Source: Bacillus sp. FJAT-42315 (GTDB taxonomy: Bacteria > Bacillota > Bacilli > Bacillales > Domibacillaceae). Taken from it: 64,000 bases of DNA. Below the pieces are notes generated by a model. It made no database searches and was not told the origin of the DNA. It saw only the letters and a program-made list of their open reading frames with translations. Location of the stretch: contig NZ_KZ454941.1 of NCBI RefSeq assembly GCF_002797375.1, positions 3,375,744 to 3,439,743 of the forward strand, in the 5' to 3' direction. The position numbers and the translations under genes were made by a program. Below are positions 55,101-62,866 of the stretch, piece by piece; position 1 is the first letter of the stretch, and the number at the start of each line of letters is the position of its first letter.

Positions 55101-55763
55101 TCATAGCACATTTTGATCTAACTGTGCGTTCTTTTCTACTTGACGCGCTTGGCGTTCAAGTTCTGCTAAGCGAACATCCATCATAGACGTTTCATAGCGG
55201 CGATTCACCTTATGTTCTAAGTTATCTATATAAATCTCAAGTTCTTCAAAGCGGCCAAATGGGCGATTCACTTCATTCGTCTCATCTAATAGCTTGTTCA
55301 TACTATGATTAGCTCTAGCCACATTTTCGCGACCCATCAATTCTAAACGACGAACATTCATATCTTTCAACTTATGCTTCATCTCTTCCGCCTTGCTCTC
55401 GAGAGTAATTAGCTGTTGTTGTACAAGATCAATCGATGCCTCTAAATGTGCTACACGGTCCTTGTACACTTCAGCTTCACGTTTGGCAAACGCCTCCAGC
55501 TCTACTTCACCAGCTTGTCCAGCAACAGTCGCTTGTTTACTTCTTCTTTCTTCTAAGTGACGAGCATTTCGAAGTTCGCGTTCAAGCTCCTGTTTCAATA
55601 ATTGTTGACGTTCTAACAGCTTAACAACTTTCTCTGTTTCTTTTTGTGCCTCACGTAAGTATTGATTAAGCATAGCAATCGGATTCTTTTTCTCTTTCTC
55701 ATCCACAAATTCAAACAATGTCGCTTCTACAGTTCTTCTTAATTTAGTAAAAATATTTGTCAT
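55101..55763 (-). CDS. liaH: LiaH, PspA/IM30 family stress protein
   Basis: A 220-residue coiled-coil protein of the PspA family. The start MTNIFTKLRRTVEATLFEF (AAGGAGAGACTGAA upstream) and NPIAMLNQYLREAQKE near residue 32 are typical for LiaH. Long helices with heptads cover residues 40-170. LiaH forms rings recruited to the membrane by LiaI under cell-wall antibiotic stress. The open frame extends 15 codons further, but family alignment supports this start. Confidence 0.93.
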   Translation of the reverse strand: MTNIFTKLRRTVEATLFEFVDEKEKKNPIAMLNQYLREAQKETEKVVKLLERQQLLKQELERELRNARHLEERRSKQATVAGQAGEVELEAFAKREAEVYKDRVAHLEASIDLVQQQLITLESKAEEMKHKLKDMNVRRLELMGRENVARANHSMNKLLDETNEVNRPFGRFEELEIYIDNLEHKVNRRYETSMMDVRLAELERQARQVEKNAQLDQNVL

Positions 55764-55786
55764 TTCAGTCTCTCCTTCTTTATCAA

Positions 55787-56137
55787 TTATTTCGTTAATT
55801 GCTTCCATTCTCTTTCAAAGTTAACAAATGGATCATTCTCTTCCTGAACTTTTACAGGCTCTGCGCCATCTTCATTCCACTTTTTGTAAACTAGGTACAG
55901 AACAGCTAGGGCACCAATGCCTAGAAGAGCAGGAACATTCCCAACAGCCACAAAAAACGCTGTGATTCCAGCTAATCCCCAAAATCCTTTTATCAATTTA
56001 GAAGACGGCTTCTGAAACTGCATCCATGCAACATACATAATTCCCGCACAGATCGCTAGGGCAATGACAGGTCCTAGACTGGCACCTGCGATGATGGCAG
56101 CTAGTCCACCTATACAAAACAACATCACCTTTTTCAT
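55787..56137 (-). CDS. liaI: LiaI-like membrane anchor protein
   Basis: A 116-residue protein with two or three membrane helices (VMLFCIGGLAAIIAGASLGP, then FWGLAGITAFFVAVGNVPAL) and a cytoplasmic C-terminal tail (KKWNEDGAEPVKVQEENDPF). It lies 23 bp upstream of liaH and fits LiaI, the membrane anchor for LiaH. The motif QFQKPSS is shared with the shorter paralogue upstream. Its promoter carries a conserved operator. Confidence 0.85.
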   Translation of the reverse strand: MKKVMLFCIGGLAAIIAGASLGPVIALAICAGIMYVAWMQFQKPSSKLIKGFWGLAGITAFFVAVGNVPALLGIGALAVLYLVYKKWNEDGAEPVKVQEENDPFVNFEREWKQLTK

Positions 56138-56193
56138 TTACTATTTCCTCTCCTTTCATGATCTTGTTTATATCTTACCGTCGATTCATCCTT

Positions 56194-56222
56194 TTCATAA
56201 CGAGCCGGGGATGGAACTTTCA
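56194..56222 (-). promoter_or_regulatory. liaI-liaH promoter
   Basis: On the minus strand TGAAAG, 17 bp, TATGAA, immediately downstream of the operator. Identical spacing to the promoter of the short paralogue; the alignment needs no gaps. Confidence 0.65.
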
Positions 56223-56240
56223 CTCAGACTTGAGACCGAG
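56221..56240 (-). promoter_or_regulatory. candidate LiaR operator of liaIH
   Basis: The minus strand reads CTCGGTCTCAAGTCTGAGTG, an imperfect inverted repeat. It differs at only two positions from the operator of the neighbouring gene and abuts the -35 element. The binding protein is inferred from context. Confidence 0.65.
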
Positions 56241-56247
56241 AAAAGCT

Positions 56248-56265
56248 TATGGACTGGAATGATCC
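56248..56265. repeat. 18-bp match to the tandem repeat near alr
   Basis: TATGGACTGGAATGATCC is identical to part of the second repeat copy at 11700-11717. Flanks differ, so this is a fragment or a shared short motif. Confidence 0.5.
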
Positions 56266-56275
56266 ACGTCTATAA

Positions 56276-56305
56276 ATAAAAAAACCCCTATCAATGTAGA
56301 GGATT
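56276..56305 (-). terminator. terminator of the short liaI-like gene
   Basis: On the minus strand CCTCT pairs with AGGGG (one G-T pair), flanked by AAT and followed by seven T. It separates the short gene from the liaIH promoter. Confidence 0.7.
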
Positions 56306-56358
56306 AATGCTTGATTCATTCCGTTTTTGAAGTGACTTGTCTCTCTGTCCATCAGTTG

Positions 56359-56553
56359 CTAAATACCTACCGCTCCCCAAAAAGCAATGACGATCCAAAA
56401 TACTTTCTTTACGTTAGAAGACGGCTTCTGAAATTGTTCCCAGGCAATATAAATGATAATGGCTGACACGATTAAACTAAGTAACGTTCCAAGATTCGAG
56501 ATGACCATTAATAATGCTACTCCGACAACGTGAAAAAACATTGCGTTATTCAT
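56359..56553 (-). CDS. short LiaI-like membrane protein
   Basis: A 64-residue protein made of two membrane helices with no cytoplasmic tail. It shares IYIAWEQFQKPSSNVKKVFW with the corresponding part of LiaI, so it seems a truncated paralogue. GAGGAGAGAGAAAGC precedes the ATG. It has its own operator, promoter and terminator, so it is likely induced together with liaIH. It might modulate LiaI or LiaH; that is inference. Confidence 0.75.
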   Translation of the reverse strand: MNNAMFFHVVGVALLMVISNLGTLLSLIVSAIIIYIAWEQFQKPSSNVKKVFWIVIAFWGAVGI

Positions 56554-56613
56554 TGCTTTCTCTCTCCTCTTTTGATCATAATCTATTTATTACGTTACTC
56601 TGATAAAGTCGTT

Positions 56614-56642
56614 ACCATAACAATCCATAGATGTAATTTCCA
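56614..56642 (-). promoter_or_regulatory. promoter of the short liaI-like gene
   Basis: On the minus strand TGGAAA, 17 bp, TATGGT, directly downstream of the operator, the same layout as the liaIH promoter. Confidence 0.6.
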
Positions 56643-56663
56643 CTCAGACTTAAGACTGAGTGG
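56640..56663 (-). promoter_or_regulatory. candidate LiaR operator of the short liaI-like gene
   Basis: CCACTCAG-TCTTAAGT-CTGAGTGG on the minus strand, an 8-8-8 inverted repeat, near-identical to the element upstream of liaI. Confidence 0.68.
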
Positions 56664-56711
56664 GTATCAAATCCACTCAATCAGTCAGCACACCACCCAT
56701 GTGATCTCCAC

Positions 56712-56738
56712 AAAAAAAGTGCCCCAAAACGGGACACT
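56712..56738 (-). terminator. terminator of the pot operon
   Basis: On the minus strand AGTGTCCC pairs with GGGCACT around a TTTT-containing loop, followed by seven T; it lies 6 bp past the potD stop. Confidence 0.85.
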
Positions 56739-56743
56739 TTCTA

Positions 56744-57817
56744 CTATTTTCTATGCATTTTAAACTCTAAAAACAATTCATTGTAGTATGCCAGCATATG
56801 TGGACCAAGGTTTTCATACACTTCAAGTCTTTCGGTTAATTCAGCTGAAGGATAAAAACGCTGGTCATTGACGACGTCTTCGGGCATATGCTCAAGCGCC
56901 TTTTTATTTGGTGTGGAGTAGCCAACATAATCGGCATTTTGTGCAGCCACTTTCGGGTCGAGCATGAAGTTAATAAATTGATGAGCCGCTTCGACATTTT
57001 TCGATGTTTTCGGAATGACCATGTTATCAAACCAAAGATTCGACCCTTCTTCTGGTACAACGTATTCTAAACTATCATTTTCAGACATAACATCCGCAGC
57101 TGTACCAGACCAAACGACCCCTATCTTCGCTTCATTATTGATCATCAATAATTGAACTTCATCTCCAACAATCGCTTTTACATTGGGGGTTAGGTCCTCT
57201 AACTTTTCCTTCGCTTCTATTAAACGCTCTTCATTCGTTTCATTTAGCGAATAGCCTAATGTATTTAAGCCCATACCGATAACCTCGCGAGCGCCATCTA
57301 CTAAAAACACATCATTTTTATAGCTGTCATCCCATAAATCATTCCAAGCAGTAATTTTCTTTCCATCCATTAAATCTTTATTATAAACAATACCGACTGT
57401 TCCCCAGAAATAAGGAATAGAGTATTTATTCCCCTCATCAAATGCTAAGTCCATAAAACGCGGATCGATATTTTTTAAATTAGGCAATTGACTGTGATCC
57501 ACCGGGATAAGTAGATCATTTTTTTTCATTTTATCAATGGCATACTCAGATGGAACGGCGATGTCGTAAGCTGTTCCACCTTGTTCAATTTTCGTCATCA
57601 TCGCTTCATTCGAATCAAACGTTTCATAGACAACTTTAATACCGGTTTCTTTTTCAAATTGCGTGATTAAATCAGGGTCAATATAATCCCCCCAGTTGTA
57701 GATGGTCAAAATATTTCCTGCTGTTTGCCCAGTAGAAGCATTCAGTTGAGAAACGATATACATTAGGAGAAAGGCAAGCGCAAAAACAACGAGTAGCCCC
57801 CGAAACAATTTATTCAT
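56744..57817 (-). CDS. potD: spermidine/putrescine-binding protein PotD
   Basis: A 357-residue periplasmic-type binding protein. The N-terminal hydrophobic segment (about 6-22) is a signal or anchor; no lipobox cysteine is seen, so it may be an uncleaved anchor. The family start of the mature protein is LTIYNWGDYIDPDLI; the polyamine-site acid and aromatic region includes VPSEYAIDKM and YFWGTVGIVYNKD. GGGAGGCACGAAA precedes MNKLF. Overlaps potC by 4 bp. Confidence 0.92.
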   Translation of the reverse strand: MNKLFRGLLVVFALAFLLMYIVSQLNASTGQTAGNILTIYNWGDYIDPDLITQFEKETGIKVVYETFDSNEAMMTKIEQGGTAYDIAVPSEYAIDKMKKNDLLIPVDHSQLPNLKNIDPRFMDLAFDEGNKYSIPYFWGTVGIVYNKDLMDGKKITAWNDLWDDSYKNDVFLVDGAREVIGMGLNTLGYSLNETNEERLIEAKEKLEDLTPNVKAIVGDEVQLLMINNEAKIGVVWSGTAADVMSENDSLEYVVPEEGSNLWFDNMVIPKTSKNVEAAHQFINFMLDPKVAAQNADYVGYSTPNKKALEHMPEDVVNDQRFYPSAELTERLEVYENLGPHMLAYYNELFLEFKMHRK

Positions 57818-58617
57818 TTTCGTGCCTCCCATCCAGTTGCTCGGTTGTTCTTTTTCGTAATAAAGTAGTAACCAATAACAAGAATCACCGTAAACAAGAA
57901 TAATAATGTCGATAACGCATTAATATTTAAAGAAATTCCTTGGCGAGCAAGTGAATAAATTTCAACCGACAAGGTGCTAAATCCATTTCCTGTCACGAAA
58001 AATGTTACAGCAAAATCATCTAACGAATATGTTAACGCCAAAAAGAATCCTGCGAAAACTCCTGGTGAGATGTACGGCAAGATGACCTTCGAGAATACAT
58101 CCCATTGACTAGCCCCTAAGTCACGAGCCGCATCAATTAACGACGTGCTCATCTCTTGTAACTTTGGCAGTACCATAATGACGACAATCGGAATTGAAAA
58201 GGCGATATGCGATAACAACACCGACATAAAGCCAAGTTTAATACCGAGCATCGTAAATAAAATTAAAAACGAAGCACCGATAATGACATCGGGACTAACG
58301 ATTAACACATTATTAAATGAAAGTAACGTATTTTGAACGATCCGCTTTCTCATATACACGATCGCGATCGCACCGAGCACTCCGATAATCGTCGAAATAG
58401 CCGCCGATAAGAGAGCAATAATAATCGTATTTAACACAATAATCAACAAACGAGTATCTTGAAATAATTCCTTATACCAATCTAATGTAAAGCTTTCAAA
58501 ATCATTCATCGTCCCACCGCTATTGAACGAGTAGAACATTAAATAGAAAATCGGTGCGTAAAGCACAGCAAACATAAAAATTAAATAAGCTTTTGACCAA
58601 GCGGTATTTTTTTTCAT
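57814..58617 (-). CDS. potC: spermidine/putrescine ABC permease PotC
   Basis: A 267-residue permease with six membrane helices. The EAA loop LIDAARDLGASQWDVFSKVILP couples to PotA. It overlaps potD and is spaced 1 bp from potB. Order A-B-C-D is the usual one. Confidence 0.93.
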   Translation of the reverse strand: MKKNTAWSKAYLIFMFAVLYAPIFYLMFYSFNSGGTMNDFESFTLDWYKELFQDTRLLIIVLNTIIIALLSAAISTIIGVLGAIAIVYMRKRIVQNTLLSFNNVLIVSPDVIIGASFLILFTMLGIKLGFMSVLLSHIAFSIPIVVIMVLPKLQEMSTSLIDAARDLGASQWDVFSKVILPYISPGVFAGFFLALTYSLDDFAVTFFVTGNGFSTLSVEIYSLARQGISLNINALSTLLFLFTVILVIGYYFITKKNNRATGWEARK

Positions 58618-58618
58618 C

Positions 58619-59422
58619 TTACAGAGTCCCCCGCTTTCTCGTGCTAGTCATCAGCATGATAACCACCATCGTAATAATTAAGAATACAGCAATCGCTGAC
58701 CCCATTCCCCAATCCTGCGTGACAAGGAAATGCTGCTCGATCGCCGTTCCAAGTGTAATCACGCGATTTCCAGCGATCAAACGAGTGATCATAAAGAGCG
58801 ATAAGGCCGGAATAAATACAGCTTGTACTCCCGACTTCACTCCGTCTAGCGTCAACGGAAACACGACTTTACGAAACGTTGTCCAAGCGGAAGCTCCAAG
58901 ATCACGTGAAGCATCTATTAATGTGGGGTTCATTTTATCTAACGCATTAAAAATCGGTAAAATCATAAACGGAATAAAAATATAAACAGACACAAAGATA
59001 AAGCTAAAGTCTGTAAACAAAATTTGTTGCGTACCAATACCAATCAACTCTAAGAAATTATTAGCTGCTCCATACGTACCGAAAATACCAATAAAAGCAT
59101 ACGCCTTTAACAGTAAATTAATCCACGAAGGTAAAATAATTAATAATAATAGCAATTGCTTATGCTTTGACTTCGTAATGATGTAAGCAGTTGGATAAGC
59201 AACGAGCAAACAAAAGGCCGTAATTAAAAAGGCATACCAGAAAGAACTCACGACCATTTTCAAATAAACTGGAGTGAAAAACTTCTCATAGTTTCCTAAA
59301 GTGAAGTTTCCATCTATATCAAAGAAAGAATAGTACACAACTAACAGAATCGGAGCAACGACAAACAAGACAATCCAAAGCATATATGGAAACAGATACA
59401 AACTACGCGTCTTATTTCTCAT
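58619..59422 (-). CDS. potB: spermidine/putrescine ABC permease PotB
   Basis: A 267-residue permease with six membrane helices and the EAA loop [20 protein letters not shown]. The start MRNKTRS is preferred because GAGG lies 7 bases upstream; an earlier start five codons up is possible. Overlaps the potA end by 11 bp. Confidence 0.93.
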   Translation of the reverse strand: MRNKTRSLYLFPYMLWIVLFVVAPILLVVYYSFFDIDGNFTLGNYEKFFTPVYLKMVVSSFWYAFLITAFCLLVAYPTAYIITKSKHKQLLLLLIILPSWINLLLKAYAFIGIFGTYGAANNFLELIGIGTQQILFTDFSFIFVSVYIFIPFMILPIFNALDKMNPTLIDASRDLGASAWTTFRKVVFPLTLDGVKSGVQAVFIPALSLFMITRLIAGNRVITLGTAIEQHFLVTQDWGMGSAIAVFLIITMVVIMLMTSTRKRGTL

Positions 59423-60518
59423 GGCTAACCTCTTCATAAGATTCTAGTCGTTTATCAAATTCTTCTTCTGTTTCTCCAAGGCGCATAACATGAATCGCTT
59501 CCGGATCAAAATCCAAGCCAATCTCATCACCCACTGTTGCTTTCTTCGTTGAATGAACTAACCATTCATTTTGTTCATCATCATAGCAAAGCATTTCATA
59601 ATGAACGCCACGGAAAAGCTGTGATACAACTCTCGCTTGAATCTTTCCTTGCTCCCAAGTAGTAATTTCTAAATCCTCTGGTCGAATCACAATTTCGATA
59701 GGTTCATTGGCATTTAACCCCTGATCAACACATTCAAACGTCTTTCCGGCAAATTCCACTTCAAAATCCCTAATCATTTTTCCTGACACAATGTTAGACT
59801 CCCCAATAAAATCAGCTACAAATCGGTTAATCGGCTCATCGTAAATATCTGTTGGCGTCCCACTCTGCTGAATTTTCCCTTCATTTAACACGAAGATCTC
59901 ATCCGACATCGCTAATGCTTCCTCTTGATCATGCGTCACAAAAATAAATGTAATCCCAAGTCGCTGCTGTAAATCACGCAGCTCATATTGCATTTCCGTA
60001 CGTAATTTTAAATCTAGAGCCGACAACGGTTCGTCTAGCAAAATCACTTCCGGCTCGTTGACAATTGCTCGGGCAATCGCTACACGCTGACGTTGTCCCC
60101 CTGACATTTCCGTAATTTCACGGTTCTCATAGCCAGCTAAGTTCACGAAACGCAACGCCTCTTTTACCTTTCGATCAATATCGGCTTTACTCATTTTTTT
60201 AATGCGTAAGCCAAAAGCAACATTTTCATACACATTTAAATGAGGGAACAACGCATAGTCTTGAAACACGGTATTCACTTGGCGTTTGTTCGCTGGGACA
60301 TGGTTAATCCGGTTTCCGTTAAAGAAAATATCGCCTTCAGACGCCTCAGCAAAACCAGCAATTAAGCGTAAAATCGTTGTCTTTCCACATCCAGATGGAC
60401 CGAGAAGCGTATAGAACTTTCCTCTCTCAACCTCAAAGCTGACATTATCTAAAACAACCGTATCGTTGTCATATTGCTTTGTCACTTGATCAAAGCGAAT
60501 AATTACATTTTCATTCAT
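59412..60518 (-). CDS. potA: spermidine/putrescine ABC ATPase PotA
   Basis: A 368-residue ATPase. Walker [10 protein letters not shown] (40-48), signature SGGQRQR (139-145), Walker [13 protein letters not shown] (158-169), then a C-terminal TOBE regulatory domain (about 285-365). It lies 18 bp after the XRE-cupin gene, forming one operon. Confidence 0.95.
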   Translation of the reverse strand: MNENVIIRFDQVTKQYDNDTVVLDNVSFEVERGKFYTLLGPSGCGKTTILRLIAGFAEASEGDIFFNGNRINHVPANKRQVNTVFQDYALFPHLNVYENVAFGLRIKKMSKADIDRKVKEALRFVNLAGYENREITEMSGGQRQRVAIARAIVNEPEVILLDEPLSALDLKLRTEMQYELRDLQQRLGITFIFVTHDQEEALAMSDEIFVLNEGKIQQSGTPTDIYDEPINRFVADFIGESNIVSGKMIRDFEVEFAGKTFECVDQGLNANEPIEIVIRPEDLEITTWEQGKIQARVVSQLFRGVHYEMLCYDDEQNEWLVHSTKKATVGDEIGLDFDPEAIHVMRLGETEEEFDKRLESYEEVSHEK

Positions 60519-60536
60519 GATGTACCTCCCTATTGT

Positions 60537-61079
60537 TTACAAGTAAGATTCTGTTACAGTTAAAATCAACTCCGATGGTCCATCGGAATCATTAATAATT
60601 TGATGCGTCTCAGAAGAATGGAAATAGATCGCCTCACCTGCTTTGGCAAAATAAGTTCTCTTTCCTAATTGGATCGCAACGCTTCCTCTGAGCACATAAC
60701 CAAATGTTTCAGCTAAAGATGGCTCAAACTCTTTGAATTCCCCGCCTTTTTCTAGAAATAATTTCACAGGCTCTATTTCTTTCTCATTCGATTCAGGTAC
60801 TAGCCACTGAATTTTATAGCCCTTTTCTTCGTCGTGATAATCCGTTTGATCCTCTTCCGTATACACCACTTTTTGTTCTCTCGCTTGCTCATCGAAAAAC
60901 TCCTTCGGTGAGCAACCGAGCACTTCAAGAATGTGAAAGAATGTTTCAATGGACGGCGAGCTTAAATCCCGCTCAAGCTGAGAAATATACCCTTTGCTTA
61001 AATCCGTCCGTTCACCAAGCTCTTCTTGCGTTAACCCCTTTTTTAAGCGTAAATTTTTTATTTTTTTCCCAATATCCAT
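60537..61079 (-). CDS. XRE-family regulator with cupin sensor domain
   Basis: A 180-residue regulator. The N-terminal helix-turn-helix is IKNLRLKKGLTQEELGERTD with LSKGYISQLERDLSSPSIE; a C-terminal cupin (about 105-175, with FGYVLRGSVAIQLGKRTY and AIYFHSSETHQI) probably senses polyamine or a related ligand, as in PuuR. First gene of the potABCD operon, preceded by three candidate binding sites. Confidence 0.9.
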   Translation of the reverse strand: MDIGKKIKNLRLKKGLTQEELGERTDLSKGYISQLERDLSSPSIETFFHILEVLGCSPKEFFDEQAREQKVVYTEEDQTDYHDEEKGYKIQWLVPESNEKEIEPVKLFLEKGGEFKEFEPSLAETFGYVLRGSVAIQLGKRTYFAKAGEAIYFHSSETHQIINDSDGPSELILTVTESYL

Positions 61080-61107
61080 TTTATAACCTCTTGCTCTGTT
61101 TATAATT

Positions 61108-61156
61108 AGTAAACTTACAGTTAATAAAGTTTACTATTAAATTACTTAAAGTTTAC
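61108..61156. promoter_or_regulatory. candidate operators of the XRE-cupin regulator
   Basis: AGTAAACTT (61108-61116) and AAGTTTACT (61127-61135) form an inverted repeat with a 10-base spacer; a further AAGTTTAC lies at 61149-61156, 22 bp from the second site. They sit just upstream of the regulator gene. Autoregulation is inferred. Confidence 0.5.
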
Positions 61157-61261
61157 CCACAGCACCTTATTATAATGATTTCACAGGTAACTTCAACCAT
61201 TTTTTTATGTTTTCTATGTAAAATTTGACTATCTTGCGAACAAAAGCATCTTGTGTTAAAA

Positions 61262-61278
61262 TGAATGACAGTCAGTCA
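61262..61278 (+). promoter_or_regulatory. TetR operator 1 (upstream of yvdT-like gene)
   Basis: TGAATGACAGTCAGTCA, an inverted repeat with one mismatched pair, directly downstream of a -35/-10 pair TTGCGA and TAAAAT with 17-bp spacing. Matches the second site before the SMR genes at most positions. Confidence 0.65.
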
Positions 61279-61296
61279 TAAAAAATAAGGAGGGAA

Positions 61297-61878
61297 ATGA
61301 TGATGTCAGAAGTAAAAGACGGCAAGTATAACAAAATTCTTCAAGCCGCGATTAGCACCATTTCCCAAAAAGGACTTGATAAAACCTCAATATCCGATAT
61401 TGTAAAAATGGCAGGCGTTGCCCAAGGAACCTTTTATTTATATTTTCCGTCCAAAAAAGCGTTAATACCAGCTATTGCTGAAAATCTATTAACGATTACT
61501 TTGGACGAAATTAAAACGGTGACGGAAAACAAGCAAGACTTTTGGGAAATCATTCGGATTATGATCGATGAAACATTTAAACTAACAAAGTCACATAAGG
61601 AAGTGATCGTTCTTTGTTATTCAGGCTTAGCAATCGAGCATTCGATGGAAAAATGGGAGGCTATTTATCAGCCTTATTACCACTGGCTTGAAGCAATTTT
61701 AGAAAAGGCGATTGCATCCGAAGAGATTTTCGGACAAATCAACATTAATTGGACAGCGAAAATCATTATTAACTTAATTGAAAGCGCTGCTGAGAGGTTT
61801 TATAGTTCCGAAGATGAAAGTAATTTAGATGCTTTTAAAGAAGAAACTTACTTCTTTTTAAAGCGGTCATTAACTTAG
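61297..61878 (+). CDS. yvdT: TetR family regulator (YvdT-like)
   Basis: A 193-residue TetR repressor. The helix-turn-helix is near residues 25-50 (TSISDIVKMAGVAQGTFYLYFPSKKAL in two parts). The ligand domain is variable. It precedes the SMR pair as yvdT does in B. subtilis. Reading start ATG or the adjacent one are equivalent; the ribosome site is AAGGAGGGAAATG. Confidence 0.85.
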   Translation: MMMSEVKDGKYNKILQAAISTISQKGLDKTSISDIVKMAGVAQGTFYLYFPSKKALIPAIAENLLTITLDEIKTVTENKQDFWEIIRIMIDETFKLTKSHKEVIVLCYSGLAIEHSMEKWEAIYQPYYHWLEAILEKAIASEEIFGQININWTAKIIINLIESAAERFYSSEDESNLDAFKEETYFFLKRSLT

Positions 61879-61882
61879 CGAA

Positions 61883-61914
61883 AGAGCAGCAAATAAGCGG
61901 CTCTATCTTTTTTT
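61883..61914 (+). terminator. weak terminator after the tetR-type gene
   Basis: AGAGC and GCTCT form a short stem followed by ATCTTTTTTT. Confidence 0.45.
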
Positions 61915-61921
61915 AACAAAT

Positions 61922-61940
61922 ATGAATGATATTCATTCAT
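61922..61940 (+). promoter_or_regulatory. TetR operator 2 (upstream of the SMR genes)
   Basis: ATGAATGA-TAT-TCATTCAT, a perfect 8-3-8 palindrome 22 bp before the first SMR gene. Its likeness to operator 1 suggests joint control by the TetR protein. Confidence 0.7.
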
Positions 61941-61961
61941 TAAATAATAGGAGTGTTAACA

Positions 61962-62300
61962 TTGAATTGGTTAATCGTTTTTGCTGCAGGCATGTTGGAG
62001 GTTGTTTGGGCTTCTGGTCTAAAGTATGCAGATTCTTTAGTCGATTGGATCATTGTCGGTTCACTTATTGCCATTAGTTTTGTGATGCTCATCCATTCAT
62101 ACAAAACGATTCCGCTCGCAGCAGCCTACACCGTTTTCGTCGGAATTGGAACGGTCGGCACATATTTTGTCGGTATTTATTTAGGAGAACCGTTCTCCAT
62201 TACGCAACTACTCTTTTTATCCATGCTTCTTCTAGGAGTTGTTGGAATGAAAATGGGTACTGGAACGAAAAAAGAACAACCAGGAGGAGAATCAGCATGA
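61962..62300 (+). CDS. yvdS: small multidrug resistance protein YvdS-like
   Basis: A 112-residue SMR subunit with four membrane helices. The conserved membrane glutamate is in AGMLEVVWASGLK (near residue 13), followed by IPLAAAYTVFVGIGTVGTY. It starts with TTG, GGAG eight bases upstream. Its last bases overlap the next gene by 4 bp. Together the two form a heteromeric exporter for cations, possibly guanidinium-type compounds or drugs. Confidence 0.88.
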   Translation: MNWLIVFAAGMLEVVWASGLKYADSLVDWIIVGSLIAISFVMLIHSYKTIPLAAAYTVFVGIGTVGTYFVGIYLGEPFSITQLLFLSMLLLGVVGMKMGTGTKKEQPGGESA

Positions 62301-62611
62301 GTTGGGCCTTTTTAATATTATCCGGAATTGAAGAAGTCATCGCGACGATCGCTATGAAATACATTGACGGTAAAAAGAAAAAATGGCCGATTATTGTGAT
62401 GGTCGTTGGTTTTTTCTTCTCATTCTACTGCTTATCCAAAGCTATGCTCGAACTGCCAGCCGGTATCGCCTATGCGGTATGGACAGCCGTCGGTACGATC
62501 GGAATTACCCTCGTCAGTCTGTTTTGGTTTAAGGAAAAATTAAACAAACTACAAGTATTTTCACTAATTTTTATCGTACTAGGTGTTGCTGGACTACGTT
62601 TTACCGCTTGA
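62297..62611 (+). CDS. yvdR: small multidrug resistance protein YvdR-like
   Basis: A 104-residue SMR subunit with four membrane helices. The glutamate region is LILSGIEEVIATIAMKYIDG and the loop LPAGIAYAVWTAVGTIGI. It closely resembles B. subtilis YvdR, and the pair order yvdS-yvdR is kept. Coupled to yvdS by the ATGA overlap. Confidence 0.9.
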   Translation: MSWAFLILSGIEEVIATIAMKYIDGKKKKWPIIVMVVGFFFSFYCLSKAMLELPAGIAYAVWTAVGTIGITLVSLFWFKEKLNKLQVFSLIFIVLGVAGLRFTA

Positions 62612-62620
62612 TCATTAGAG

Positions 62621-62672
62621 AGCCTCTTGTAAAAGCTAGATTGTGCTTTTACGAGAGGCTTTGTCAATTTTT
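62621..62672 (+). terminator. terminator of the SMR operon
   Basis: AGCCTCTTGTAAAAGC and GCTTTTACGAGAGGCT form a 16-bp stem with one mismatch, followed by a T-rich tail. Confidence 0.85.
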
Positions 62673-62681
62673 TGAGCGGGT

Positions 62682-62807
62682 AACTGATTGTGGGGCGTTC
62701 GTGCCTGATTCGACACTTTTTATGCCCAATTCGACATTTTTCTCGCCCGATTCGCGTGGATTCGCGACCAATTACAGGTCGTCTGCGACTAATTCGTCCC
62801 CCATTTT
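62682..62807. repeat. degenerate 21-bp tandem repeat, about six units
   Basis: Units at 62703, 62724, 62745, 62766 and 62787 each begin with G-C/A-C-Y-R-ATT, for example GCCTGATTCGACACTTTTT and GCCCAATTCGACATTTTTC; a weaker unit precedes at 62682. The period of exactly 21 bp keeps all three frames open on both strands, so heptad-like open frames arise. I do not regard them as genes. Confidence 0.8.
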
Positions 62808-62821
62808 CTAGCTCTCTTGCA

Positions 62822-62857
62822 ATAAAAATCAACCACCCGCCTGTGCGAGTGGTTGAT
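62822..62857 (-). terminator. terminator of the putrescine aminotransferase gene
   Basis: On the minus strand TCAACCACTCGC pairs with GCGGGTGGTTGA (one mismatch) around an ACAG loop, followed by TTTTTA. Confidence 0.85.
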
Positions 62858-62866
62858 ATCAATCAA

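Noticed and set aside
62682-62807. CRISPR-like array
   Set aside because: Units are contiguous, degenerate and 21 bp long, with no spacers and no cas genes.
62608-62811. 67-codon plus-strand open frame
   Set aside because: Begins at the yvdR stop and passes through the terminator and the 21-bp repeat; no ribosome site.
62470-62862. 130-codon minus-strand open frame with Arg-rich heptads
   Set aside because: It runs antisense through yvdR and the 21-bp repeat; its regularity comes from the repeat and it has no ribosome site.
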